Shown here piece after piece: positions 26,487 through 35,728 of a stretch of 64,000 nucleotides of DNA; position 1 is the first letter of the stretch; each line of letters starts with the position of its first letter. The stretch is from Cohaesibacter celericrescens. Lineage in GTDB: Bacteria; Pseudomonadota; Alphaproteobacteria; Rhizobiales; Cohaesibacteraceae. The notes under the pieces are model-generated. The model was given only the letters and a program-made list of their open reading frames with translations, ran no database searches and was not told the DNA's origin. Both the position numbers and the translations under genes were made by a program. The stretch lies in contig NZ_PKUQ01000016.1 in NCBI RefSeq assembly GCF_002866925.1, positions 1 through 64,000 on the forward strand, given 5' to 3'.

Positions 26487-27185
26487 ATGATGACCTATCT
26501 TCTGGCCGGATTTCTATTGTTTACGGGTTTTTATATGTTGGCACGTTGGGCAGCTCATGCACGGCCTTCTGATGTCGCCCAACTCGGCTACCGTTTGGTT
26601 GGGGGAGCGCTGGGACTGTTTGCGGTTTTTTTGATGTTTCGCAGACAATGGTTTATTGCGATGCCAGTTGCCGCGATGGCATGGGCGATGTTTGGCCGCA
26701 AGCCTGCCGGTGCCGGTGCTGACCGCGCCGGGGGACGCGGCTCTACCGTTCGAACGGCTGCCTTGGAAATGACGCTCGATCACGACACCGGTATTATTAT
26801 CGGACGGGTTTTGGCGGGCACTTATGAAGGCCAAGAACTGGATAGTTTATCAGAGGCTGAACTGGTCAGCCTCTGGGACGAGATACGAAGCGACAAGGAA
26901 AGCCGCGATTTACTTGAAGCCTATCTTGACGGCCGGAGAGCCGATTGGAGAGAGGCATTCGATACGGATACGACTGCGGGGGAAGGACGCGCGTCGGACT
27001 CTGGCCCCATGACCCAAGAGGAAGCCTATGAGGTTCTTGGTCTTTCTGCGGGTGCCAGCAACGCGGAAATTGTTGCTGCGCATCGGCGCCTCATGAAACG
27101 GGTTCACCCTGACCAGGGGGGCTCCACTTTTCTTGCTACCAAGATCAATGCGGCCAAGGCTGTCTTGCTGCGAAAACATGGCTGA
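26487..27185 (+). CDS. Membrane protein with C-terminal DnaJ domain
   Basis: This 232-residue protein has two N-terminal membrane helices (about 4-20 and 33-60, FLMFRRQWFIAMPVAAMAWAM), a middle acidic region, and a C-terminal J domain (about 176-232, EEAYEVLGLSAGASNAEIVA). The HPD tripeptide that stimulates Hsp70 ATPase is present (HPDQGGS). This is the layout of type III J-proteins related to TIM14/DjlA-like co-chaperones. The start is ATG 26487 or the adjacent ATG at 26490, after TTGGTGAA. It follows the VWA gene and converges on the carboxypeptidase gene with a 21-base gap. Confidence 0.85.
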   Translation: MMTYLLAGFLLFTGFYMLARWAAHARPSDVAQLGYRLVGGALGLFAVFLMFRRQWFIAMPVAAMAWAMFGRKPAGAGADRAGGRGSTVRTAALEMTLDHDTGIIIGRVLAGTYEGQELDSLSEAELVSLWDEIRSDKESRDLLEAYLDGRRADWREAFDTDTTAGEGRASDSGPMTQEEAYEVLGLSAGASNAEIVAAHRRLMKRVHPDQGGSTFLATKINAAKAVLLRKHG

Positions 27186-27206
27186 TCTCCAAATACTCAA
27201 CTAAAC

Positions 27207-28697
27207 TCACGGATGGAGCGCCAGACAGGCGAATTTCTGTTTCTGTAGGATCTTGCAGGCGTCACGGGCGGATGATTTACTCTCAAAGCCAGTGAACCGT
27301 GCGCGATACAGGGTTGCATTGTTCTTTTCCACCGTCTCGGTATGGTTGACCCGAGCGAGAAGAAGACGTTTATTTTTAGCGCGTGCTTGGGACAGGATTT
27401 TGTTTGCTGCGGCCAAGGACGGTGCTGCGCCCAATTGAATGTGCCATCCACTTGGTGCCACTTGTGTCGACGACGCTCGCGAGTGGGTGGAAAGATCTCC
27501 AACCGGATCATTGGCTGCACGCGGCAATGGTGGCATTGCAAGAGCTGCTGTGGTCATCCGTGGCTTTGGACTGACGGGGATTGATGCTGTGGCTTGCTGA
27601 TCTGGTTTGGCAGGATTTTCGCGTGGAAGAGCCGCCAGATTGATTGGATTGGCATAGGCCATTTGTGCAGACGACGCCGGTTGAAAGGCAGGAATGCTCG
27701 GAGCCAAGGATGCCATTGCCAGCGGTTGGGAAATTTCAAGGGTTTTGGCTTTTGGCAGGCGAATTGACTTTGCCAGCTGGATATAATTGGCTTTTGATGC
27801 GGTTCCTGCACGCGGCACCACCAATGCTGTTTGCCTTTTACCCGTTTTGGCCTTGGACAGATATTTTGCAATCAGCGACTTCATGTGATTGTCACGGCTG
27901 CGGCCAGATTTTCCGCCCATGACAACGGCAACAATATGGCGATCACGTGTTTTGACGTTTGTCACCAGATTGAAGCCCGATGCACGGGTGTATCCGGTTT
28001 TGATTCCGTCGACACCTTTAACGCGGCCAAGCAATTTGTTGTGATTGCCATAACGACGTTTGCCGTACTTGAAACTTGATGTGCTGAAATACTTATATTG
28101 CTTGGGGAAACGATCTTGCAAAGCGCGTCCCAGCAGGGCCATGTCGGCTGCTGTTGTCTTTTGTTTGCTGTTTGGCAAACCTGATGCATTTTTGAAGGTG
28201 GTCCTCGTCATGCCCAGCGCACGTGCTGTGTCTGTCATCATGGCTGCAAATTTTGCCTCAGACCCACCGATATTCTCCGCCACAGTGGTTGCAACATCGT
28301 TTGCGGATTTGGTGACCAGTGCATAAATTGCATCTCGCACACGAATCGAACTACCTGCCCGCAGGCCTAGCTTGGAGGGGGGACGCGAGGCGGCATATTT
28401 AGACACCTTAAAGCGGGAGTTTAATGTGAGCTTGCCATTTTCCAGCCGCTCGAAGACCATATAAAGGGTCATCATTTTGGTGAGCGAAGCAGGATAACGC
28501 GGAGATGTGGCGTTGCGTGAAAACAGCACTTTGCCGCTTTTCACGTCAATCACATACGCTGCATATTTATTGGCTGCTGCATTGGCTTTGCCCAATGACC
28601 CCAAAGGAGCAAAGGTGAGACAAATTGCAACTGCTGCTAGGATTGCGGGACGCGCAAACCTGAAGCGCCTTACGGCTTGGAACGCTACTCTATACAC
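27207..28697 (-). CDS. D-alanyl-D-alanine carboxypeptidase with SPOR domain
   Basis: This 496-residue exported peptidase of the PBP5/6 (DacA/DacF) type trims the terminal D-Ala of peptidoglycan stem peptides. It has a signal peptide to about residue 40 (KANA). The active site has SLTK (S71-K74), SAN (S131-N133) and KTG (233-235). After a linker of about 140 residues, a SPOR domain (417-496, GWHIQLGAAPS) should bind denuded glycan at the division site. It starts at GTG with AGGA upstream. Carboxypeptidases with C-terminal SPOR domains are typical of this bacterial group. Confidence 0.93.
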   Translation of the reverse strand: MYRVAFQAVRRFRFARPAILAAVAICLTFAPLGSLGKANAAANKYAAYVIDVKSGKVLFSRNATSPRYPASLTKMMTLYMVFERLENGKLTLNSRFKVSKYAASRPPSKLGLRAGSSIRVRDAIYALVTKSANDVATTVAENIGGSEAKFAAMMTDTARALGMTRTTFKNASGLPNSKQKTTAADMALLGRALQDRFPKQYKYFSTSSFKYGKRRYGNHNKLLGRVKGVDGIKTGYTRASGFNLVTNVKTRDRHIVAVVMGGKSGRSRDNHMKSLIAKYLSKAKTGKRQTALVVPRAGTASKANYIQLAKSIRLPKAKTLEISQPLAMASLAPSIPAFQPASSAQMAYANPINLAALPRENPAKPDQQATASIPVSPKPRMTTAALAMPPLPRAANDPVGDLSTHSRASSTQVAPSGWHIQLGAAPSLAAANKILSQARAKNKRLLLARVNHTETVEKNNATLYRARFTGFESKSSARDACKILQKQKFACLALHP

Positions 28698-29146
28698 GTG
28701 ACGTCCTTTGAGTGTTTACTCTGATGGCGGCATACTGCGCGCCTTTTTTGTACATAGTTAGGCAAACTTATGCCTAACGTTTCCTTGCGATCAACATTAA
28801 TGAGACTCGGTTAGGAAAAGGTAAAAACTCCAAGCCGAAATGCAAATTGCGAAAAAAAAGTACGACCCAATGGTTAAAGTTTTTTGCCAAGCCTTTGACA
28901 GATCTCAAGAAAGAAAAGGCTTACAGGGGGTTTGGATATGTCTACTTATGCCCTTACAATGTCGGTGAATTGTGCCTACATAATGAAACTGAATGGTGAA
29001 CATCTGCAATTTGGTCTAATATTTGCCTATGTTCGTAATAAGATTGTGGCGAGCGCTGATGGTTTTTGAGATTTGTGAGCATGGTGGTTGGTTGCCAATC
29101 AAATGCTCGGCGTTGGTCCGAGAAAGTTGTGGAGACAGTCTGAGCA
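28698..29146. other. 450-base gap between dacF-like gene and clpS, with hairpins
   Basis: This divergent region holds the promoters of the carboxypeptidase gene and clpS. GTTAGGCA (28757-28764) and TGCCTAAC (28771-28778) form a perfect 8-bp hairpin. AAGCCTTT (28889-28896) and AAAGGCTT (28915-28922) form a second one with an 18-base loop. A short candidate gene lies at 28938-29069 and is listed separately. I see no recognised riboswitch. Confidence 0.4.
28938..29069 (+). CDS. Candidate 43-residue small protein upstream of clpS
   Basis: An ATG with a GGGGG ribosome-like site opens 43 codons (MSTYALTMSVNCAYIMKLNG, then a mixed tail) ending 77 bases before clpS. There is no recognisable family or clear membrane segment, and codon use is not distinctive. 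It could be a leader peptide or chance. Confidence 0.22.
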   Translation: MSTYALTMSVNCAYIMKLNGEHLQFGLIFAYVRNKIVASADGF

Positions 29147-29473
29147 ATGAGTAAAGATATTCGTCGCCTAGATGAAGATGAAGGCGTTGGTGTTGCCACA
29201 AAGGCCAAGCCCAAGACAAAACGGCCGAATATGTATCGGGTGCTTATATTGAATGATGACTTCACCCCAATGGAGTTTGTGATTCATGTCTTGGAGGCTT
29301 TCTTCAACAAGGGGCGGGAAGATGCGACTCGCATCATGTTGCATGTCCATCACCATGGGGTGGGGGAGTGTGGCGTGTTTACCTACGAGGTTGCGGAAAC
29401 CAAAGTCAGTCAGGTGATGGACTTTGCGCATCAGCAACAGCACCCATTGCAATGCATTATGGAAAAGAAGTGA
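29147..29473 (+). CDS. clpS: ATP-dependent Clp protease adaptor ClpS
   Basis: This 108-residue adaptor delivers N-end-rule substrates to ClpAP. After a charged N-terminal tail, [20 protein letters not shown] contains the NDD-F-T-PM signature, and [20 protein letters not shown] the ClpA-binding face and substrate pocket. Length is normal. It is followed after nine bases by clpA, with which it forms an operon. The ATG at 29147 lies close to TCTGAGCA, a modest ribosome site. Confidence 0.95.
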   Translation: MSKDIRRLDEDEGVGVATKAKPKTKRPNMYRVLILNDDFTPMEFVIHVLEAFFNKGREDATRIMLHVHHHGVGECGVFTYEVAETKVSQVMDFAHQQQHPLQCIMEKK

Positions 29474-29482
29474 GGAACGTCA

Positions 29483-31960
29483 GTGCCATCATTTTCTAAC
29501 AGTCTTGAAATCGCCCTGCATAAAGCTCTTATGGCTGCCAACGAGCGCTCTCAGGAATATGCGACGCTGGAACATTTGCTTTTGGCGCTGATCGAAGACA
29601 GCGACGCGGCGTCGGTTATGCGTGCCTGCGGGGTTGATTTGCGCTTGTTGGAAACCAGCCTGACCGATTATGTCGATAATGAGTTGACCAATTTGGTGCA
29701 GGAAAAAGGCGAGGATTCTAAGCCCACCGCAGGTTTCCAGCGGGTTATTCAGCGAGCGGTCATTCATGTGCAATCTTCGGGACGCGAAGAAGTGACGGGC
29801 GCGAATGTGTTGGTTGCCATTTTTGCTGAACGGGAAAGCCATGCTGCATTCTTTTTGCATGATCAGGAAATGACCCGCTACGATGCGGTCAATTATATTT
29901 CGCACGGTATTGCTAAAACTCCAGGAATGTCCGAAGGCGTGCCTATTTCCGGCGCCGATGATGACAGCGATGATGACTTTGATCTGGATGATGATGAAGA
30001 GAAAACGGGCGGTAAAACCGAAGCGTTGAAGGCCTATGCCGTCAACCTCAATGAAAAGGCCCGTGACGGTAAAATCGATGTTCTTATCGGGCGGGATACG
30101 GAAATCCACCGCACGATTCAGGTGCTTTGCCGCCGTTCAAAAAATAACCCACTTTTTGTTGGTGATCCCGGTGTTGGTAAAACAGCCATTGCTGAAGGTT
30201 TGGCCAAACGCATTATTGAAAACAAAGTGCCGGATGTCTTGAAAAACGCGACCATCTTCTCTTTGGATATGGGCACCCTTCTTGCGGGCACACGCTATCG
30301 CGGCGATTTCGAAGAGCGCTTGAAACAGGTGATCAAGGAAATTGAAGAATATGATGGGGCGATCCTGTTTATAGACGAGATCCATACGGTGATCGGTGCT
30401 GGTGCTACATCTGGTGGTGCAATGGACGCATCGAACCTACTCAAGCCGTCGTTGTCTGCTGGCAATTTGCGCTGTATGGGGTCTACGACCTACAAAGAAT
30501 ACCGTCAGTTTTTTGAGAAGGATCGTGCTTTGGTGCGCCGGTTCCAGAAGATTGATGTCAACGAGCCGTCTATTCCTGATGCGATTGATATCCTTAAGGG
30601 TCTGAAACCATACTTTGAAGACTATCACAGCGTTAAATACACCAATGACGCCATCAAATCGGCCGTTGAGCTGTCGGCGCGTTATATTCATGACCGCAAG
30701 CTGCCGGATAAAGCCATTGATGTGATTGACGAGACCGGGGCCGCGCAACAATTGCTGCCTGTGTCGCGTCGCCGCAAAAGCATTTCGGCCAAGGAAATCG
30801 AAGTCACGATCGCGACTATGGCCCGAATTCCGCCCAAGACTGTGTCCAAGGATGACAAGGAAGTGTTGTCTAGCTTGGAAACCAATCTCAAGCGTATGGT
30901 CTATGGTCAGGATCAGGCTATCGACGCTTTGACAAGCCAGATTAAACTGGCGCGGGCAGGACTGCGTGAACCAGAAAAGCCAATCGGCAACTATTTATTC
31001 TCCGGTCCCACAGGGGTTGGTAAAACAGAAGTGGCCCGACAACTTGCAGATCTGATGGGTGTGGAGCTGCTGCGTTTTGATATGTCAGAATATATGGAGC
31101 GTCATACCATTTCACGGTTGATCGGTGCGCCTCCCGGGTATGTCGGTTTTGATCAGGGCGGTTTGTTGACCGATGGTGTCGATCAACATCCGCATTGTGT
31201 ACTTTTGCTCGATGAGGTGGAAAAAGCCCATCCTGATCTGTTTAATATTTTGTTGCAGGTGATGGATCATGGCAAGCTGACCGATCACAACGGCAAAAAA
31301 GTCGATTTCCGTAATGTGATTCTGATTATGACCACCAATGCCGGCGCAACTGAAATGGATAAGCCAGCGATGGGCTTTACCAATAACGCTCGATCTGGCG
31401 ATGATGAGGAGGCCATCAACAAGCTGTTCACACCGGAATTCCGCAACCGGCTTGATGCGGTCATTCCGTTTGGGGCGTTGCCCACTGATGTGGTGCATCA
31501 GGTGGTGCGCAAGTTTGTTATGCAGCTTGAAGCGCAGTTGGCCGACCGTGGTGTGATGTTTGAACTGACTGAAGCGGCAACGGCGTGGCTCGCCAAAAAA
31601 GGCTATGATCCCAAAATGGGAGCGCGGCCATTGTCACGGATCATTCAGGAGCATATCAAGCGGCCTTTGGCCGACGAGATTCTGTTTGGCAAGCTGATAA
31701 AAGGCGGCACCGTACGGGTGGATATTGATCTTGATAATATGGAAAAATTGTTCCTGACCGTCATTGAGGATCAACCGCCTATTCCTGAGAAAGCTGCTGC
31801 AGCCAAAAAGGCACCCGTGAAGAAAGCTCCTGCCAAAAAGGCGACCAGTCAGTCTACTGGTAACGGGGAGTCGGATGGAGAGCCTAAAAAACCGGCTGTC
31901 CGTGCGGCTGCAAAGAAAAAGGCCTCAGTGCCGCGCGTTGCCAAAGTTGATAAAAAATAA
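29483..31960 (+). CDS. clpA: ATP-dependent Clp protease ATPase subunit ClpA
   Basis: This 825-residue hexameric AAA+ unfoldase partners ClpP. Domains: N-domain (about 1-145, the ClpS docking site), a strongly acidic linker (159-173), AAA-1 with GDPGVGKT (227-234), AAA-2 with GPTGVGKT, and a C-terminal D2-small domain. The tail (about 771-825) is an unusual Lys/Ala/Pro-rich extension (APVKKAPAKKAT) not found in the E. coli protein. It starts at GTG with GAGGAACG upstream, directly after clpS. The tail resembles that of TopA in this window. Confidence 0.96.
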   Translation: MPSFSNSLEIALHKALMAANERSQEYATLEHLLLALIEDSDAASVMRACGVDLRLLETSLTDYVDNELTNLVQEKGEDSKPTAGFQRVIQRAVIHVQSSGREEVTGANVLVAIFAERESHAAFFLHDQEMTRYDAVNYISHGIAKTPGMSEGVPISGADDDSDDDFDLDDDEEKTGGKTEALKAYAVNLNEKARDGKIDVLIGRDTEIHRTIQVLCRRSKNNPLFVGDPGVGKTAIAEGLAKRIIENKVPDVLKNATIFSLDMGTLLAGTRYRGDFEERLKQVIKEIEEYDGAILFIDEIHTVIGAGATSGGAMDASNLLKPSLSAGNLRCMGSTTYKEYRQFFEKDRALVRRFQKIDVNEPSIPDAIDILKGLKPYFEDYHSVKYTNDAIKSAVELSARYIHDRKLPDKAIDVIDETGAAQQLLPVSRRRKSISAKEIEVTIATMARIPPKTVSKDDKEVLSSLETNLKRMVYGQDQAIDALTSQIKLARAGLREPEKPIGNYLFSGPTGVGKTEVARQLADLMGVELLRFDMSEYMERHTISRLIGAPPGYVGFDQGGLLTDGVDQHPHCVLLLDEVEKAHPDLFNILLQVMDHGKLTDHNGKKVDFRNVILIMTTNAGATEMDKPAMGFTNNARSGDDEEAINKLFTPEFRNRLDAVIPFGALPTDVVHQVVRKFVMQLEAQLADRGVMFELTEAATAWLAKKGYDPKMGARPLSRIIQEHIKRPLADEILFGKLIKGGTVRVDIDLDNMEKLFLTVIEDQPPIPEKAAAAKKAPVKKAPAKKATSQSTGNGESDGEPKKPAVRAAAKKKASVPRVAKVDKK

Positions 31961-31966
31961 GGAAAG

Positions 31967-31990
31967 GGTGCCGGACACATCTCCGGCACC
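31967..31990 (+). other. Hairpin after clpA
   Basis: GGTGCCGG (31967-31974) and CCGGCACC (31983-31990) form a perfect 8-bp stem beginning six bases after the clpA stop. No T-run follows, so termination would be weak. It separates clpA from a small membrane protein gene. Confidence 0.5.
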
Positions 31991-31995
31991 TCATT

Positions 31996-32247
31996 ATGCT
32001 GATGCTTCCTAATCTGCCCTACTGGTTAAAAATCTTGCTTCTATATTTCGCCTTTGCAATTGTTTCCCTGATGGGTGCAAGCGCGACGATGCGGGCAGCT
32101 TTTCCCAACGGGGTTTTTGGGAGTCTGATCGATCCGGCTACAGGGCAAGCTGACGGCATGGAGCTGCTTAAGAATATTCTGACTCTGGCAGCAGGCTATA
32201 TGCTATTGATAACGCTCGTTTTTCAACGCTTTCGCGGGGGCGAGTAA
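31996..32247 (+). CDS. Small hypothetical membrane protein, 83 residues
   Basis: An 83-codon frame with two convincing hydrophobic segments (WLKILLLYFAFAIVSLMGAS at about 10-29 and LLKNILTLAAGYMLLITLVF at about 57-76), joined by a loop with PATGQADGM and ending in RFRGGE. I recognise no family. There is no adjacent ribosome site; the nearest purine-rich run (GGAAAGG) lies before a hairpin, so initiation may be weak or at the ATG two codons later. Membrane topology and the reasonable frame make a real gene more likely than not. Confidence 0.5.
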   Translation: MLMLPNLPYWLKILLLYFAFAIVSLMGASATMRAAFPNGVFGSLIDPATGQADGMELLKNILTLAAGYMLLITLVFQRFRGGE

Positions 32248-32523
32248 GGACTCGCAAAATGGCTCTGGTGATAAGACACAGGCCGTGATGCTTTTCATCA
32301 CTTGTGCTTGCGCAATGCTCGTGTTTGCATAACTGATATTCATTCAATCCCTTTATTTTGTATTATAAGCAGAGTATTGTCCGCCGAACTGGGCTGTGCT
32401 GGCGCATATATACGTAGCAAAGACACAGCCCCTTGCGATTGCTGGTTTCCCTCGGGTTCCCGATCACTTAGCAATCTGTTCCAATGGCGCGGATTGGTTG
32501 GACCGCAAAAAAGAGGTGACCCT

Positions 32524-33945
32524 TTGCTCTCTGCACTTGGGATTTTGATTGCTGCGCTTGGTGGGCTGATGTTCCTGCCCGCGGCAATAGATTTGGCCTT
32601 TTTTCATGACGATTGGCTCGTCTTCGTCGGTGGTGGTTCCATTTCGGTTGGTTTTGGCGTTGCGCTTTTTCTGGCTATGCGTGGTCAGGAAGGGGAGTGG
32701 AATGTTCGCAAGGCTATTCTTTTCGTCAATGGCATCTGGATTCTGGTCAGCCTGTTTGCCTCTCTTCCGCTATATTTTTCGTCGCTCCACTTGAGCTTTG
32801 TGGATGCATTTTTCGAGACAGTTTCGGGGCTAACAACCACCGGGTCAACGGTTCTGAGTGGCTTGGATACCATGGCCCCGGGCTTGTTGTTCTGGCGATC
32901 CTTCATGCAATGGATCGGTGGCTTGGGTATCGTCGCCATTAGTGTGACCATTTTGCCTATGTTGGGCTCGGGGGGACAGAAGTTATTTTTTCTCGAATCG
33001 TCCGAACAGAGCGATAATCCCTATCCCCGCATTCGTGATTTTGCTGCCAAGATTGCCTTGGTGTATTTTGTTTTGACCGTCAGTTGTGCCGTATCGTATT
33101 TTCTATTGGGCATGACATTCTTTGAGGCCATCAACCATGCGATGACCACCGTTTCTACGGGAGGATTTTCTACATCTGATGGCTCAATGGGGCATTTCAA
33201 TAGCATGGGCATTCTGTTGGCGGCTTCCTTCTTTATGTTTTTGGGTGGTCTGCCTTTTCTGTATATGTTGCGCTTTTTTGCTTCTGACAAACCCAAAGAC
33301 CCACAGATTGCCCTTTATGTAAGGGGGGTGATCTTCGCGACCCTGCTGGTGTTTGCCGCCAAGGAAGCGTTGCATCCTGATACGGGCTTTGAGGATTTGG
33401 TTCTTAGTCTGTTTAATGTCATTTCCATTGTAACCACCACAGGGTTTGCCTCTGGCGATTATCAGCTTTGGGGCCCTCTGTTCTGGGCGATCTTTTTGGG
33501 GCTAACTTTCTTTGGCGCTTGTTCCGGTTCCACGTCAGGGGGGCTTAAGCAATTCCGGTTCGTTGTTGCCTGGTTGGTGATCAAAGATGCTGTGGCCAAA
33601 ATGGTCCATCCTGATCGGGTTGTGCCGATGCGGTACGGTCTTAAGGTCGTAGACAATGACATGGCTGCTTCAACGATGTGTCTGGTGTTTTTGTTCTTCG
33701 CCACTTTCACTGTCTTTGCAGTGCTGTTGGAAATGTCCGGTCTAGATTTCATCACGTCCGTCAGTGCATCGGCTACAGCCATCGCCAATGTGGGGCCGGG
33801 GTTGGGCGAAATCATCGGGCCTGCGGGCAATTTTACCTCACTACCGGATATCGCCAAATGGCTGTTGTCATTGGAGATGATTCTGGGCCGGCTTGAAATC
33901 TTATCCGGCTTGGCGATTTTTATGCCTGCATTCTGGCGTTGGTGA
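32524..33945 (+). CDS. trkH: TrkH-family potassium uptake protein
   Basis: This 473-residue potassium-translocating subunit has four pore repeats. The filter segments are visible in order: GLTTTGSTVL, TTVSTGGFSTSD, VTTTGFASGD and IANVGPGLGEI. It normally works with the NAD-binding TrkA, which is not in this window. The frame is open for 74 further codons upstream, but the extra residues are Cys-rich and unlike the family. A TTG at 32524, five bases after GAGGTGA, gives the normal family length and places the first helix correctly, so I use it. Gene identity is certain; the start is probable. Confidence 0.92.
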   Translation: MLSALGILIAALGGLMFLPAAIDLAFFHDDWLVFVGGGSISVGFGVALFLAMRGQEGEWNVRKAILFVNGIWILVSLFASLPLYFSSLHLSFVDAFFETVSGLTTTGSTVLSGLDTMAPGLLFWRSFMQWIGGLGIVAISVTILPMLGSGGQKLFFLESSEQSDNPYPRIRDFAAKIALVYFVLTVSCAVSYFLLGMTFFEAINHAMTTVSTGGFSTSDGSMGHFNSMGILLAASFFMFLGGLPFLYMLRFFASDKPKDPQIALYVRGVIFATLLVFAAKEALHPDTGFEDLVLSLFNVISIVTTTGFASGDYQLWGPLFWAIFLGLTFFGACSGSTSGGLKQFRFVVAWLVIKDAVAKMVHPDRVVPMRYGLKVVDNDMAASTMCLVFLFFATFTVFAVLLEMSGLDFITSVSASATAIANVGPGLGEIIGPAGNFTSLPDIAKWLLSLEMILGRLEILSGLAIFMPAFWRW

Positions 33946-34056
33946 GTGCGCTATGTTTGCGCTCATTTCATGCTTTTGACGCTTGGTTCGTTTGAGAATT
34001 GTTCTAACGCGTGAGATGTGACAGGTTGGAGACTCCCTAATAGTCAAAGACCTGTT

Positions 34057-34815
34057 ATGTCTCATTTAGAATTTCCCCACAAAGAAACATCTGAAGAAGT
34101 CGAGCCGCGGCTTTCGGGTTTTGTTTGGTATCGCCAAGGCATGCGCCATTTGCTATCCACTCCGGCGCTAGTGCTTTGTTTGTCTTTTTTGGGGTTTGGT
34201 GGATTTGCGCGGGAAAGCGGCATTGATATTGTGCATGCGATGGTGATGACGATCAGCGTGTGGGCCTTGCCAAGCAAGGTTGTGTTGGTTGGTGGGATTG
34301 TGTCCGGAGCAGGCCTTGCCGCTATTGCTACCGCCGTTGCGCTTGCTTCTGTGCGGCTTATGCCGATGATTGTCGCATTTATTCCCGAATTGCGAGACAA
34401 AGACACGCCTGCCTGGAAACTTTATGGACTGTCGCATGTCACAGCTGTCACCTCATGGGTGTTCGGTATGCAAAAATTGCCAGAGCTGCCGCGCTATGCA
34501 CGTGTCCCTTTTTATGCAGGGTTCGCTTTGACACTTTCGATCATAAATACCGGTGTCACAGCCTTGGGGTATGGCATCGCAGGGGTGGTGCCGCCGATCG
34601 TCGCGGCCGCTTTGTTCTTAACGACACCACTTTATTTTATGTTGACTTTGCCTAGTGCGGCGCGGTTGGTGTCAGATCGCCTTGCTCTGGTGTTCGGTTA
34701 TGCGCTCGGACCTGTTTTTGCGCTGCTGACACCGGGGATGGATTTGATCTGGACCGGATTGGTGGGTGGGCTTGCGGCTTATGCCATCGGTTATGTCGGG
34801 AGGCGACGGTTATGA
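34057..34815 (+). CDS. azlC: AzlC family branched-chain amino acid exporter subunit
   Basis: This 252-residue membrane protein of the AzlC family works with AzlD in branched-chain amino acid export. The conserved opening GFGGFARESG and the helix LPSKVVLVGGIVSGAGLAAI, then ASVRLMPMIVAFIPELR, are family features. Its stop overlaps the azlD start by four bases (ATGA), so the two are translationally coupled. The ATG at 34057 lacks a strong ribosome site; an upstream GTG at 34018 would add 13 residues. A link to the leucine-degradation genes 10 kb upstream is possible but not shown. Confidence 0.88.
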   Translation: MSHLEFPHKETSEEVEPRLSGFVWYRQGMRHLLSTPALVLCLSFLGFGGFARESGIDIVHAMVMTISVWALPSKVVLVGGIVSGAGLAAIATAVALASVRLMPMIVAFIPELRDKDTPAWKLYGLSHVTAVTSWVFGMQKLPELPRYARVPFYAGFALTLSIINTGVTALGYGIAGVVPPIVAAALFLTTPLYFMLTLPSAARLVSDRLALVFGYALGPVFALLTPGMDLIWTGLVGGLAAYAIGYVGRRRL

Positions 34816-35171
34816 CCCTGACGTTTGGTGCTTTTGATGCCCCTTGGTGGCCCTATCTGTTCATCATTCTGGCGGGCACATTGCCTACCGATGTTTGGCG
34901 CTGGTTGGGAGTGAGCTTTGCCGGGCGGCTGCGTGATGATAGTGAGTGGATTTTGCTGGCCCGTGCGATTGCGAATGCGCTGGTTGCTGGCGTAATTATG
35001 CGCCTGATCTTGTTTCCCAGCGGGGCCTTGCAAGATGTGCCTGTCTGGATTCGTCTGGTTGCTGTTGGGCTTTCTCTGGGGTTGTATTTCAGTCTTTGGC
35101 GCAATCTTCTGCTTGCCGTTGCGGTGGGTGGAAGCAGTCTGGTGGGGCTTTCAATGTTGTTTGGCGTTTAA
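34812..35171 (+). CDS. azlD: AzlD family branched-chain amino acid exporter subunit
   Basis: This 119-residue membrane protein has four probable helices. It contains LFIILAGTLPTDVWRWLGV and LARAIANALVAGVIMRLILFP, both typical of AzlD. It starts within the azlC stop (ATGA overlap), forming the usual two-gene exporter unit, and is followed by a terminator. Function follows from the family and pairing. Confidence 0.88.
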   Translation: MTLTFGAFDAPWWPYLFIILAGTLPTDVWRWLGVSFAGRLRDDSEWILLARAIANALVAGVIMRLILFPSGALQDVPVWIRLVAVGLSLGLYFSLWRNLLLAVAVGGSSLVGLSMLFGV

Positions 35172-35176
35172 ACAAA

Positions 35177-35199
35177 AAAGACCCTCGTGAGGGCCTTTG
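35177..35199. terminator. Terminator between azlD and the convergent HIT gene
   Basis: AAAGACCCTC (35177-35188 region) pairs with GAGGGCCTTT (ending at 35197), one mismatch, around a GT turn. It is preceded by an A-run and followed by a short T-run, so it can serve both convergent genes. Confidence 0.6.
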
Positions 35200-35226
35200 T
35201 GTGTTTGTTGGGCTGGATTGGTGGTC

Positions 35227-35661
35227 TTACATTTTGTCCAAAACAGCGCGCAGTTTTTCAGCTTGTTGGGCCAAAAGGTCGCCGTCGGCCATATCGCCGG
35301 TATGTGGACGCAGGGAGACGCCTTCCTTGCGCGGAATGATGTGCATATGCAGATGAAATATGACCTGCCCACCAGCGCTTTCGTTGAACTGCTGAATGGT
35401 GATGCCATCGGCTTCAAACGCGATCATCTGAGCCTGGGCAATCTTTTGTGTGGTTGCCATGACCGCATTGATGTCTTCGGTGGCGACGTCAAGCATATTG
35501 CGTGAGGCATTCTTGGGGATTACCAAGGTGTGGCCGTCCGCACGGGGCATGATATCCATGATTGCGACGGTCATGTCGTCTTCATAGACCTTATGCGAGG
35601 GGATTTCTCCACGCAGGATCTTGGCAAAAATATTCTCAGAAGCATAGGCGGGCGTTGTCAT
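35227..35661 (-). CDS. HIT family nucleotide-binding hydrolase
   Basis: This 144-residue soluble histidine-triad protein carries NIFAKILRGEIPSHKVYEDD, the typical opening, DIMPRADGHTLVIPK, and the catalytic triad HLHMHII near residue 103. HINT-type members hydrolyse adenosine phosphoramidates; the natural substrate is not predictable. It ends a run of four minus-strand genes (RidA, GDPD, COG3146 protein, HIT) that I recall recurring in related genomes. Confidence 0.93.
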   Translation of the reverse strand: MTTPAYASENIFAKILRGEIPSHKVYEDDMTVAIMDIMPRADGHTLVIPKNASRNMLDVATEDINAVMATTQKIAQAQMIAFEADGITIQQFNESAGGQVIFHLHMHIIPRKEGVSLRPHTGDMADGDLLAQQAEKLRAVLDKM

Positions 35662-35728
35662 TGGTCGGTTCCGTTTTTTGCAAAAGGACTAGGGTTTTTG
35701 TGAGTCTAACAGCGGATCGGCCGGATTG

